From positions 248,001-312,000 of the forward strand of contig JAGPYM010000022.1 in NCBI GenBank assembly GCA_020736575.1: a stretch of 64,000 nucleotides of DNA. Reading direction: 5' to 3'. Made by a program: the position numbers and the translations under genes. Of this stretch, positions 22,325-33,457 are shown one piece after another. The notes beneath the pieces were generated by a model that did no database searches, was not told where the DNA came from, and worked only from the letters and a program-made list of their open reading frames with translations. Numbering within the stretch: position 1 is the first letter of the stretch; each line of letters starts with the position of its first letter. This DNA comes from Thelonectria olida (Eukaryota > Ascomycota > Sordariomycetes > Hypocreales > Nectriaceae).

Positions 22325-25300
22325 TTACTCGTAGTCATCGTCATCATCCCGATGGCGGCGATGGCGATGTCTTCGTCTGTCGTCGTCGTCACGGCTGCTG
22401 TCATATTCTCTCTCACGATCTTCCTCATCTTCTTCGCGACGCCGTTCTATGAAACTAGTTAGCATATCGAGATGGAGAAACAGCGAAGAGCTCCGCTTAC
22501 CCCTTAAAACCTGCGTTGCAGAGGCGTAGGCTTGAATCTCCTCCTTGTTCAGGACTCGAAGGACAATGACAAAGTCGTCCCGAACTTCAAAGCTCTCCTT
22601 GCCAATGGTCAAAGCCTCGGGATTGACAATCTTGCGGCTCACCTTGGTCCACTTGGCACCCGGAGGTGCCTCCTTGACCTTTTTGTCTTCCTTGTGAGGC
22701 GCAACGCCTTCACGAATGGGGTTGGTATCCTCAGGGAAGCTGGCTTTGGGTGCCTTGAGAATGCCGCTGAGGGGCTTTTCCTCCTCCTCGCGGGGAGGGG
22801 AGACAACGCGGATGTGCTTCTCTTTCTGCGAAGAAGACAGTGTGAGCTCACGACCACGTAATTCATCCGTACGGCTGGACTCTTCCATGGACTCGGAGGG
22901 AGATGATGACTCTCTTGTAGGCTTGGACTCAGGCGGAGATCGTAAATTCCCCGAGGACTTGGCCTTGGTAGACTCAGCTTCCTTGGTATGCGAAGATGAA
23001 CGAGTTTTTGTGGTCTCAATCACTACGGGCTTCTTCTCCTTCTCTGCTTCTGCGAGCTTCATGGACGCAAGCTGCTCTTTGAGGTGCGTAAGCTCAGCTG
23101 CATCATTGGGGTCGAAGGCGCTAAAGCTGCGGTGACGTCGTGTTTGTTTTTTTACCTCATTAGAGTCAGAACCTGAGACGACAGCCTCGCCGCTCTTTCG
23201 AGAAGAAGTCTCTCGACGGCTCGCCTTAGAGTCGGATTTGTCCTTAGACTCGAACCTGTTTCTTTCGTAGTCTTTAGTCCGCGTCTGTTCGCGAGTGGAT
23301 GGCTTTCCGTCTCGCGCATCCAAGTCTCGCCTCCGCCTATCTCCTTCATCGGAACCCCCTCGTCCCTTGGAGTCATCCTTTGAGCGCCTGTCTTTATTCT
23401 TCGGGGTGGGAGTGATGCCGATTGCGGCCGCAGCGATGCCTAGACCTGAGGAAATCTTGTCACGAAATCGAGAGCGCTCCTTTTCATTGTCTTCACTGCC
23501 CCTCTTGCTCTCTCTCCTCTCGCGACGAGACTCCCGGCCCTGGTCAGGACCTGTGTTAACGTCAAGAATTCGCTGGTCGGGATTGTAATTGATATCGGGG
23601 CGGCGATATCCGCGGTCGAAGCTCTCATGTCTGCGAGAGCGAAACGATTGAGGATGCTCGAGATCATAGCGAACTAGATCCCCAGCATTGGTGTACGCAT
23701 ACCCACCATCGCCATAGTCGATGGTGGCGGAGCTATGGCGAGGATTGCTGGGGTAAACTACAGAAGGGCGAAAGCTGCGATAATTGTCGGCCTCGAGGGT
23801 CAGACTGTCACTGCGGTCTCTACCACTAGCATAGTCGTCGCCGCCCAGGTGAAAGGGGTCCAGTCTTTCCACACTGCTGTGGACATCATCCGAGGAAGCG
23901 TCGACACCTGGCTTGTAGGTGTAAGAACTCTGTCCACCTGGCCCGGGACTTTCCAGAGATATTTCGCTATCATGAAGCAACGTCTTATCTTGCTCCAGCA
24001 GGTTATTCGTCAACATTAGGGATATACCGTCAGGAAAATCTGGGCCGTGGGTATCATGATCAGAATTATGTAAGGCTGAATCGCTTTCCCCGGCTGCGTT
24101 TTTGTCGCCAACCGGGAGCTCCTCTACCTCGTCATCGGAGATAGCCATGTCCTCAGATCTAATGTCAATCTGGCTTGAAATGCCCTCGTTGACGTGATCC
24201 CCATTGTCCGGGGACTGTATTGAAGGAAGAGCGAAAACTGCAAGCTGCTCCTGATGCCGACCGACGTGACGTTGATATTGTTTGACCGAGCGAAGACGTT
24301 CCTTGCACATGGGACAAGGAATCCCCTCTTCTGCTCGTATCGGCCTGGAGCTGAGACTGATCATGGCATCGAGTTGGTTCGTTGATATAGCATCGGGGTG
24401 GCTTTTGTAGATATGTTCTCTGCACTTAGATCTAGATTGGAAAAACTCGCTGCATGAGCATGGGCAGCAATATACCTTCCAATGATTTTCAACCTCGTGC
24501 AGAGTCCACTCATGTCTCCTAGTGAACTCCTTTTCTGCTGCTGTGCACTCTTCTGAGAGGCAGACATATGGCCGAAGATCGGCAAACACATGCCGCCTAG
24601 CGTTCGGTGTCAGTGGCAATAGTACTACATGGATATCAACAGGTCGTACTCACTTCCATGAGATTGTGCTTGTAGCTGTGATCATGATGTAACAAAAGGG
24701 GCATTCGAAAGGTTCACTCCCGGCGTCCTTGGGAAGTGGAGGGATGCGAATTCTCTCGGTATCCGCACTGGAAGACGCGAACGATGTCTGGGTGACTCCG
24801 GAATCCGAAAGAGCGTCTTCATCTATCGCAGGGAATAGAGGATTGAAGTAAGCAGCCTTGGCATGGCCCGGTATCGAGCTTGCAACAGTACTTTCGGTAT
24901 CCTTTTGCTCCCGGAGGTCCAGACCGTGAGAGAGCTTCAAGTGGTGGCTTTCCCGGTATTTGAAGTATTGTCGTCGCCTAGATATTGCTTTTCCTAGTCG
25001 CTCAGCAAGGAAGGCGTCGATCTCTCCAAATTTGGTCTGGACGTGTTGAATGTCGAAGGGTTCGTAATGTGAGGCGTCTATTGGGACGGATGTTGCAAAC
25101 CGGTCGTGAGGGGCCGGATTTCTGATAGCGACGCTTAACCGTACAAGGCAGTTGACGACGTCTGGCACATTCATGGCAATTTGCTCTAGCTCTGTCGTGG
25201 GGAGTTCACCATCATGGCTGTTCTCATCCAGTGAGGCAGTTTCGTCGGCCAAGTTCTCATCATCTTCAAGTTGATCCCAAGGGGTCTTGTCACCTGTCGC

Positions 25301-25582
25301 GATTGCCAAGGCATCCTCTAGCAAATCCGATAGATCCCCCAGAAGAGCGAGTATTTGCTTCTGCAAGTGAGATGCATCTCGGAGACGATACTGCAGCGAT
25401 CTTCGTCCTGACTTGTGGGCGCCAATATTTCCGGACCAAACTTTGAAGCGGACCTCTTCCTCGCCGATTGCCGTCAAGGTTGATTGTTGGGACGCATCAT
25501 GGGCCGGCGGTTTTAACGAGGCGAGTTTCTGGAACAGCTCAAGGCACCCTCTGACTGATTTCGCAATCCTATCATCCGCCAT
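22325..25582 (-). CDS. Fungal C2H2 zinc-finger protein with long charged tail
   Basis: Model: complement(22325..22446, 22501..24596, 24654..25582); introns 54 and 57 nt; 1048 aa. The 54-nt intron (GTAAGC, branch GCTAAC) is a multiple of three and contains no stop. The start is the ATG of MADDRIAK. Residues 1-290 are helical. From about 292 the join creates the fungal finger block FECPFCY...SWKRHVFADLRPYVC, followed by C2H2-like pairs (HEWTLHE-x2-H, CPC, CREHIYKSH) and CPMC-x15-H-x3-H. The remaining 600 residues are Ser/Arg/Glu/Lys-rich, with an RRRHRHRRHRDDDDDYE end. Proteins of this build often neighbour DUF7580 genes; here one starts 335 bp away in the other direction. Function unknown. Confidence 0.85.
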
Positions 25583-25917
25583 TTTCGTGCGATAGCTATG
25601 AACGGCTAGCTGTGGAAATAGCGTGGAGGCGGGAAGACTGATGAATTCAAACAACCAATATGTAAATGGTGGGGTTTACATTCTTTGGCAGCGCAAGACC
25701 GAGGCCTGGCATACCCGCTTGCTAATGTTCGCCCGGGCTGGGAAGCAAAGTAATCAAATAAACGCCCTTAATTCGTTCATTGCGGGGTCTTGCGGCATTT
25801 TCACGTCAGCCCAACTGCCTGCAGGCTGCAACACATGACTACCCCGCTCTCCCTTGCCACAGCGCTGTCAGCATCTGATACTCTTCGTCGATTAGAATTC
25901 AGGACAAGCCTATAACC
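25583..25917. promoter_or_regulatory. Divergent promoter of zinc-finger and DUF7580 genes
   Basis: 335 bp lie between the two ATGs, so promoter elements are shared or interleaved. No strong motif was identified. Confidence 0.5.
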
Positions 25918-27720
25918 ATGTCTGGATTCGAGATCGCAGGGGCCGTACTTGGAAGCATTCCTCTACTAATCTCGACCCTTGAGTACTACAAGAATGGATT
26001 GCGCACGATACAACGGTGGAGAAAGTATGACAAAGAGCTACAGAGTCTGATCCGAAATCTCGAGACCGAACGAGTGAAGCTTCAAAATATTTGCGAGAAG
26101 CTACTAGACGGCTTGGTTCCCCCATCTCGAATTGATGCCATGGTGGAAAATCCTCTCGGAGATCTATGGATGGAAGAAGAGGCTCAGAAAAAGATCCGGG
26201 CCAGGTTGTGGAGGTCTTGGGACGTGTTTGAGCGGACATTGAGAGACATCCAGACAGCCATCGAGGAGATGAACGAGAGACTAGGGAATGGAGTCGAGGT
26301 AAGTTGCGTCCCTTTGAGATCCTAACATTTGTAACACGGTCTCCAGATGAAATGGTCGGACAAGTCTTTGGCTGTCAAAGAGCTCAAGCGTGCCAGCTTC
26401 ACTCTGAGTCGATCAACATACGCAGACCTCTTAACCGCTATCAGGGACGGCATCTCAAATCTCGAGTCTCTGGCAACCATGAACATCGAACTCGAACCGC
26501 AAAGACGGGTTAGGTCTCGTGTCAGGCTTCTAAACATCCTACGCGACCTGTCTTCGAGCATCTACCGCGCTGTTTGCTCCAGCTTAACATGTACATGCAA
26601 GCATCGTGTTTCTATGCGTCTCTCAAACTGGACGGGTAATATCACTCCCGTCGACGACGAAGAGGAGGTTATCCAGAGCTTGAAGGTTCATCTCGCCCTC
26701 TCTTTCGACCGGTTGCAACCCAAAGAATCTTTACCAGCCGCGACGGACAAGCAAGCATGGGAGGAACTCCTCATACAAGCAAGCCCACCGTTGCACACGC
26801 CAACTGAGACGTCCACTTTGCCGCGAAAAACAACCGAATGCATAATGGACTCTGCAAACCAAAAGAGCAAAGCTGTCAGCTTTTCTTTGTCTCGATTCTC
26901 CTCATTCTCCTCGATGACTACCATGGTTCAGACGGAAAGTTCTCTGGTCGCGAACTTAGTGACTGACATGGCCCTGGGAGCGACAGGCATTGCTTTACCC
27001 AAGGTTCAATCGAGTATAAATCTTTGTGGCAAACTGAAGAAGTCGCCGATCACCAAGAGACCGAGCTGCTTAGGAGTGATCTCCGATCAATCACACCCAA
27101 ACACGAGAAGCTATACAGTTTACTCCTCGACCTTATCTTCACTAGAAGGAAATAACTGGAGAATGGTCTCCTTACGGGAGGTTCTGGAATGTCAAAGCGG
27201 ACAGAATCCTCTGACGTACAGGCAGCGGCTCCAGCTTGCAGTTTTCATCGCGACAAGCGTGCTTCAGTTTTACAAGACTCCGTGGATGCCAGAAGTACCG
27301 AGCAACCGGAATATCTTCTTTATCCGGAGTGAAAGGTTCTCTTACTACGATAAAGCCTTTGTTATGGCTGAAAGAGACGGTTTGTATGGTGAAGCCAAGA
27401 TATTTCCAATAATTCGAAACCCAACACTACTAGCGCTTGGGGTTCTACTTATTGAGCTTCTCCGAGGGCACACTATCGACTCTCTCCGGACACCAGACGA
27501 AATACTCAGCACTGACCTTCGTCCTCTCTCGGATTACATGACTACACGACGGCTCTTGGGCGAGGTGTGTCAGACTAGCTCCAACTACGGCAGCGCAGTG
27601 CGTCGCTGTATCGACGGCGAATTCCAAAGGCAGGATCTCAATTTGGAGGACGAAGACTTCCGTCAAGAAGTCTACCGTGGAGTTGTTGCTCTGCTGGAAG
27701 AAGACCTGAGCAATTCGTAA
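25918..27720 (+). CDS. DUF7580-type protein (fungal, kinase-like C-terminus)
   Basis: Two exons, 25918..26298 and 26347..27720, with a 48-nt GTAAGT...CAG intron; 584 aa. The N-terminus SGFEIAGAVLGSIPLLISTLEYY is the hydrophobic helix that opens this fungal family and resembles the start of HeLo-like and SesA-like domains. Residues 40-250 are helical. The C-terminal third (LTYRQRLQLAVFIATSVLQFY, NIFFI, LALGVLLIELLRG) follows the layout of a degenerate kinase C-lobe without HRD or DFG residues. Family members are common in incompatibility-type gene sets. Catalysis is unlikely; a signalling or adaptor role is inference. Confidence 0.82.
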
Positions 27721-28016
27721 CTCTTAAGATTGAGGGATAGTTTATTGATTGGCTTAGGAAATGTAATGTATTCATCCTAGGAGCAAACCGGGAGGACAGA
27801 CTGAAATGATGTTTTCGTCTCCACCTTCGCGATTAAGTTCATGGCGGTCAGATACCCACCAATCTAGCTTCTTTTGGTAAAGCCCGAAGACGACGCGACA
27901 GATGGATGGGGATGGAAATTCCTCAAGAGGCTTATCTTATCGCTTACCGTCAACTCCAACTCACCATATGACGACTTACGGAGCGCTTAGGTTCGTAGGG
28001 TATACATCCTGCCTAA

Positions 28017-28542
28017 TGTTGGATACGCGGTGGGTATCTTGAGCGCATGATGGGGTGAATTCAATAGATTATGGAGCAGAAACTGGTGATCTTATTGATT
28101 GAAGTCTTGATAATGCCTTGTCTTGCTTGCTTACTCTTCGTGCGGGGGCGTCGGTCCATTTCCCATACCTTCGCCGCCACAAGCCACGAATATCGTTGTA
28201 GTAAGTGTGGCTGCGTCTCTAATCGCACACAGGTGTCAATCTAACACCTAATACCTTATTCCTGTTAGTCGCTTACCCGTTGGTCTAGGTGGGGTCCGTC
28301 AGACCAACTAAGTGTTAGATTGACACCTATGTGCGGTTAGAGAGGCAACCACACTTACTACAACGATATTTGTGGCTTGTGGCGGCGAAGGTATGGGAAA
28401 TGGACCGACGCCCCCGCACGAAGAGTAAGCAAGCAAGACAAGGCATTATCAAGACTTCAATCAATAAGATCACCAGTTTCTGCTCCATAATCTATTGAAT
28501 TCACCCCGTCGTGTGCTCGAGATACGCATCGCGTATCCAACA
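28017..28542. repeat. Foldback element with 231-bp arms and 64-nt loop
   Basis: Arms 28017-28247 and 28312-28542 are inverted copies with about 11 mismatches (95% identity), starting TGTTGGATACGCG. The loop holds its own small dyad (GTTGGTCT/AGACCAAC). No target-site duplication is clear and no protein is encoded, so this fits a foldback MITE or an inverted duplication. Confidence 0.93.
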
Positions 28543-28949
28543 AAAATCTGGGACACCCAACTTGTAACGGTCTGGTCAATTCCCAACGGTAAGCTAGACT
28601 GTTTTAGGTTTATGTTGGCAGAGATCAGGGCGTTAACGGTCTGAGCAATGAACAAGGTGTTACGTCTGGTAATGTGCTCAAAGTAGATGAGTGTAACCAA
28701 GTTGTATTGAAAGCTGAGGAAGCTTAAGTTCTATCTAAAGGTAATGAATGTGTCTTATATACAGTGGGTTCTTGTCGGGAGCGAAGGGTGCGGGAGGAGC
28801 GTTGGGAGCGATAGCCATTGCTCCGTCGTTCTGTCGCTCCGCTTCTTATTGGCCTACGCGTGGTCTGCGCTGTATAAAAGTGGGGCGGGGATTCTGCCAG
28901 GCTAGACCGCCTGTCCGGGGCTTATGTCATGCACGAGCCGTGACACAAC

Positions 28950-29850
28950 TTTCCACGATTTTGGCCCTGAAAGGGGGCGTTCCTTCTCGCTTTTCGGCGT
29001 TTTGGCTGGCGTAATTGTGAATAGATTGTAGACCTCGAGGGCGAAAAATCCCAAGCGGCGACTAGTCGAGGAACAGGAGTAGACCTTGACGGGAGATTTC
29101 CTAAGCTGAGTCTATCCAACATTGTCAGCTGGCCAGTTGCCTTTTTCTAGGTCTTAGCTCCCGAAGATGAAGTGGATGAAGTAAGCAAATAAGAGCCACA
29201 GTCGGACCCCTTCATCTCAACATTCTGAAAAACTCATCCACTGCCATCATAGGCGGACCTTTCAATACGATATTTGTCCTCCTTGCAGAGTCCCCATAAG
29301 CTTCAATTTAAGCATCCTACTAGTACCGTAAAATATGAATGTCGGGATGGCACATCTTGACCCAGAACATGGCATGTCGCAGTATATTGGACCGTTGCGT
29401 CTCAGTTGAGCCCTGCTTCGAATGCTCGACGCCAGGTATTGTCATCTCCTGCACAGACCCAAACCCCTCTATCAACGTCCTCAAAAGCTCCCTCACCGTC
29501 ACTAGAGGCATCTCAGTCAACCCCTGCTTGTGACGGATACGTCCCGAAGCTGGATCTGGCTTGATCCCCCTGGTGAAGATGTTCTGGGTCTCGGCAGAAG
29601 TCGAGGTAGCAGATCGGAGGGGGGCTCCCGTCTGAAACTCTTGGTCCATAACTTTTCAGCAACCGGTATAAGGCACACGAGAAGGTCGTGGGCTCCAAAA
29701 GCATTCGAAAGAATCTGCTAGTGTAAGTTTAGTCTCGGCTAGAAGCTCAGTACGTACTAAATGCCTGATTGTCGCTGACTCTGTTCTCAGAGCCATAGTG
29801 CTGGCTATCATAGCCAAAGGCACATAAGGCTAACTGGCTTAAATATCTTA
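28950..29850 (-). repeat. Dispersed repeat family, copy B (longest)
   Basis: Its 29.49-29.83 kb part matches copy A (14.6-14.97 kb) and its 28.95-29.43 kb part matches copy C (43.9-44.28 kb), both inverted. On the minus strand it carries open frames at 29320..29649 (109 aa) and 29513..29704 that may be pieces of a former multi-exon gene; I do not recognise them. Copies A and C differ from B mainly by transitions. Confidence 0.78.
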
Positions 29851-30152
29851 ATGATGCGAAAGATTGGGACATCTTCCTCGACTTCTATAACAGTGGAAAG
29901 AACGGAAAAGCATATTGAGTCGGCTTCTTCAGCAGGGAACGTGTCAATTGTATCCAAAAACTCCAACAGTCTGAGGAAAGAAGAGCCATTTAGCGGCTAT
30001 CATTGTGGAGTTGATTAGGTCCAGTATTACAAAGGAGGCCGCTAGAGGCATGGGTCAATAATTGCTGTGCCAAGTTTTCATGGACTATCGCCGGGGAGGA
30101 ATCATCGGGACTTGAGTTCTTCCCAAACAAAGAAAAACTGTCTGAGAAGAGG

Positions 30153-30739
30153 TGCCAAGACCCGGCTTGGAAGATGGGGCGAGGCAGTCGCGATCAATGA
30201 GGATCCTCGCTTCGCCACCGATACGCCAGTCGACAGAGAGTCTCGAAATGTGCGAGCGATCTTGGAAGAGATCGAACTGCTCTTCCAGACCGTGCAGAAG
30301 TCATCGAAGCGGTACGAGGTCGATGCGAGGCAAGGTGACTTGGTGCGCTTCGAAGACAAGGACATGCAGCCGCTGGTTCGGGGGCTGCACGGCCGGCTGG
30401 GGGTTATCGCGAGCCAGAGACAGAAGCGAACGGCTTTATTGAAGAAGGCGGCGTGGGCGATATACGACGGCAAGAACTTCGACAAGCTGGTAGATCAGAT
30501 TACGGGATTCGTGGACGATCTGGAGAAGCTGTTCCCCGCCGAGACCACGCGTTGCAAACTCGTGGAGCTGGAAATTGAAGAGGTGGATGACGAGCCGAGC
30601 TCACCAACTATCAGCACGCAAACACAGGTGGCAGAATGTCGCAGGCAAGGCAGATTACCGAATGTGTCCGGGTATGTCAATACGCCAAGCCACAGTGGCT
30701 CCGCTGAGTACTATGCGACCGCCCCGCCTTATAGTCCAG
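30153..30739 (+). pseudogene. HeLo-domain segment lacking its N-terminus
   Basis: From AKTRLGRWGEAVAINEDP to EIEEVDDEPS (about 450 bp) it is about 96% identical to 33.60-34.05 kb. HeLo domains are helical membrane-targeting cell-death modules in fungal incompatibility. The first HeLo helices and any ATG are absent; the open frame begins upstream with unrelated sequence. After DEPS it switches to unrelated PNVSGYVNTPSHSGS...APPYSPG. A donor at 30740 matches in phase an acceptor at 30997, so it may be spliced to the membrane-ankyrin gene. Confidence 0.65.
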
Positions 30740-30996
30740 GTACAGCTCTTTGCCGACGCCTGCTCTTTTTCTCGTTTTATTCTACCCTCATTTTTCTGTC
30801 TACTGGAAGCCTTTGTCTACGAACAAAATTGGTCGTAATATTATCCAATATTTTTAAGGCTTAGTAAATGACACAGCATCAGCGACGCATGGGCGACACG
30901 GCTGCAGAAGCGCCATGGGGAATCTTCAGTCTGTGCTCGCGCTCTCTTCATATTCGCCGCTTCTCGTTGTAGCTAACTTTAGCCTTTAACCGCCAG

Positions 30997-32996
30997 TCCT
31001 TTTGTGCACCACACTTATCTTCGGAACCGTGGCATATTATCTGGAAGTACACTATTCGTACGCATTCTACTATCAGCAGCCGGCGGAGCCGGACGAGGAA
31101 CGGCAACCCGTAATTACTCATCACGAAGAACCAGAACCTGACTGCCACAGGCTCAAGGAGACTCCGGATCTCCCGTGTCAGATTTGCCCGGAAAGTCGCT
31201 GGTTTGTCCGGCGCTGCGTCTACTTTCTTCCATTTCCGTGTATGGTGCTGTCCGCATACAGCGTCTACGCCGGTGCCAGGTCAGCACATAATTTCTCGCC
31301 CTCCACGGGTGATTGCAGTTCGTTACCTATCAATCCCGACATTTCTGGAGCAGGCATACGAATCTCCTATATTTGTAGAGCCGTAACCGCGATCACGGCT
31401 GTTCTCGGCCACTGGCACATGGAGGTGACTGGCGTCAAGGAGATCAGTCCCGCTTTACTCTTCGGCCAAGTCTGCTATTCACTGAATCTTTTTAAGGCAT
31501 TATTATGGAGCGGGAATAATCCGAATGTCGAGTTGTCGGCCGTGGATGGACGCACCGGAGCCATGATGCTCGATGCCTATGTTTCCGCTGTTTCTATTAC
31601 ATTCTCCATGAAGGAATGTTTAGCGTCGCGTCTCCTGATCCTAAGCGGACTCCTGTTGCAATTCTTTGCCCTGGCTGGAATTGCACTCGTTATGACGGAA
31701 CTGCCGAATTTTCAGGTCTCAGAGAATTCCGACGGGTCATGTCAATGCCCTTCAGTCTTCTGGATGGGGACCTTCAATATCTGCGAAAGGTCGTCGGTCA
31801 ATTTCTGGCTCTACTTCATTTTGAGATGTTTCGTGTGGCTTCACGACTGCTGGCTCTGTTATTGGCACATGGAAAACTACGGTGCAATTGGGAAGGAGAG
31901 GAAGATCCCCTCCGACTTCATTCCCGCAACCGCCTTCACAAAGTACTGGGAATGGCTCGCATTCTTCGTCATCTCCACTGCCAGCCTGGAGCTGACACTT
32001 CGCTCGAATAGCCTACAACGCACAGGCGAATGGACTACCTGGGGCCAGACTACGCAAGTCGTCGTGGCCGTGTGCGGTTGCGTACGCTGGTGTTACGCCA
32101 TCCGCTCAATATTCAAGTGCCTAGACCCCGAGAGGAGGGAGAAAATTATTCGGACAACTGCGCATTGCTGGTATCCAGTGCCTGACGGCCATAGCACCCC
32201 AAGCACAGCCAGAGGCACGGGCTTGAACATCTGGGGTCCATGGCTAGACTTTGCCAACAGAAGGTTCCGTGACCATCTCTTGATTCAACGGCACTTACGT
32301 TCTACCAACCATGCTAGAATGCAATGCAGGCACTTAGCCTGGAAGAATATGGTGCGCTGTATAACGGAGTTCCCGAGGTTAAGTCGGCAAGGCAGAGAAA
32401 ATTTGCTGATGAAGATGGTCCAGCAAGGAGACGAGATTGGTGTTAAGATGCTCCTGGGGGAGCGGGATAAAAATGGCATGAGAACCGATACCAATTGCGA
32501 AGATCCCAAGGATAGGCAGACGCCGCTCTCGCTGGCCGCCGAGAACGGGCATGAGGCCATAGTCAAGCTACTTCTCGACACAGGCAACACCGATGTCGAC
32601 GCCAAGGATGCAGACGGTCTGACGCCGCTCTGGCGGGCCATCCAGAAAGGGCATGAGGCCATAGCCAAGCTACTTCTCGACACGGGCAACGCCGATGCTA
32701 ACGTCAAGGATGAATACGGCCTGACGCCGCTCTCGCGGGCCGCTGAGAACGGGCATGAGGCCATAGTCAAGCTACTTCTCGACACAGGCAACGCCGATGT
32801 CAATGCTAAGGATGCAGACGGTCTGACGCCGCTCTCGCTAGTCGCCCGGAACGGGCATGAGGCTATAGTCAAGCTACTTCTCGACACGGGCAACGCCGAT
32901 GCCAACGTCAAGAATGAATACGGTCGGACGCCGCTCTCGCTAGCCGCCCGGAACGGGCATGAGGGCATAGTCAAGCTACTTGCAAGCCCGTTCTAG
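30997..32996 (+). CDS. Multi-spanning membrane protein with C-terminal ankyrin repeats
   Basis: Open frame of about 665 codons after an acceptor at 30996. There is no ATG near its 5' end, so at least one exon lies upstream: possibly the HeLo segment ending at 30739 (phase 1 to phase 1, 257-nt intron), or an unseen small exon. Residues about 1-400 hold several hydrophobic helices ([62 protein letters not shown]). From about 500 come five ankyrin repeats of 34 aa, nearly identical at DNA level and alternating in type (KDADG, KDEYG, KDADG, KNEYG). The array stops inside a repeat (IVKLLASPF), so the 3' end is probably cut. Likely a membrane-anchored recognition protein; this is inference. Confidence 0.65.
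32510..32990 (+). repeat. 102-bp ankyrin repeat array with 204-bp higher order
   Basis: Units carry GGGCATGAGGCCATAGTCAA and CTACTTCTCGACACAGGCAA blocks. Odd and even units form two subtypes, so the true repeat period is two ankyrin units. Confidence 0.88.
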
Positions 32997-33000
32997 CATG

Positions 33001-33442
33001 TCCATTCTCTCTTTGAGCCAATAGGCTGGACACTGGAACGAGAAACTGGATGTCCAGGTCGATACTCTGTCGTCCCATATCTTCCACACATCTATCCCCG
33101 GCTCCACGATGGTGTATCCTCCTCCCATTCCCCATCAATCTTCTTGAATTCTCTGAAAGGGCTGTAATGATCGTCCGTCGTTATTATAAGGGTACATCGC
33201 TCGCCACGCGAATTAACAACCCTCAGCCGCAAGCCTATCGCAAGTTAGACCAAAGCACTCAAGTTCGGAAGGGCGTAAGGTTCCAAACTGAACTGATCGG
33301 CGATTTGCCTTACTACTCGACCGAGCGACTCGATATCAGCAGTGCGAGTATCATTTATCTCAATGATGGACTCTCCAATTTCGAGACCACTCTGGTGTGC
33401 TGGCGAGCCATTTCGTTTTACAGCCAGCTGATCGAAGTCTGA
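33001..33442. other. Stretch between ankyrin array and HET-s-like gene
   Basis: One open frame of 130 aa spans it without any domain. It ends with the TGA just before the region shared with 18.7 kb. I do not call it a gene. Confidence 0.4.
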
Positions 33443-33457
33443 CAAGCCATACTGCAG

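Noticed and set aside
21955..22428. 157-aa minus-strand frame with Met/Thr/Ile runs
   Set aside because: Shifted reading of the Asp/Arg-rich end of the zinc-finger gene continued into the SANT relic; no domain.
28545..28950. Possible LTR (TATA-like box, short frame of 76 aa on the minus strand)
   Set aside because: No paired LTR, primer-binding site or reverse transcriptase was found.
32285..32974. 229-aa minus-strand frame with repeats
   Set aside because: Antisense of the ankyrin array; its repetitiveness is inherited from the true coding strand.
33050..33442. 130-aa open frame before the HET-s-like gene
   Set aside because: No domain, no good start context, and it ends in sequence that is the 5' region of another gene family.
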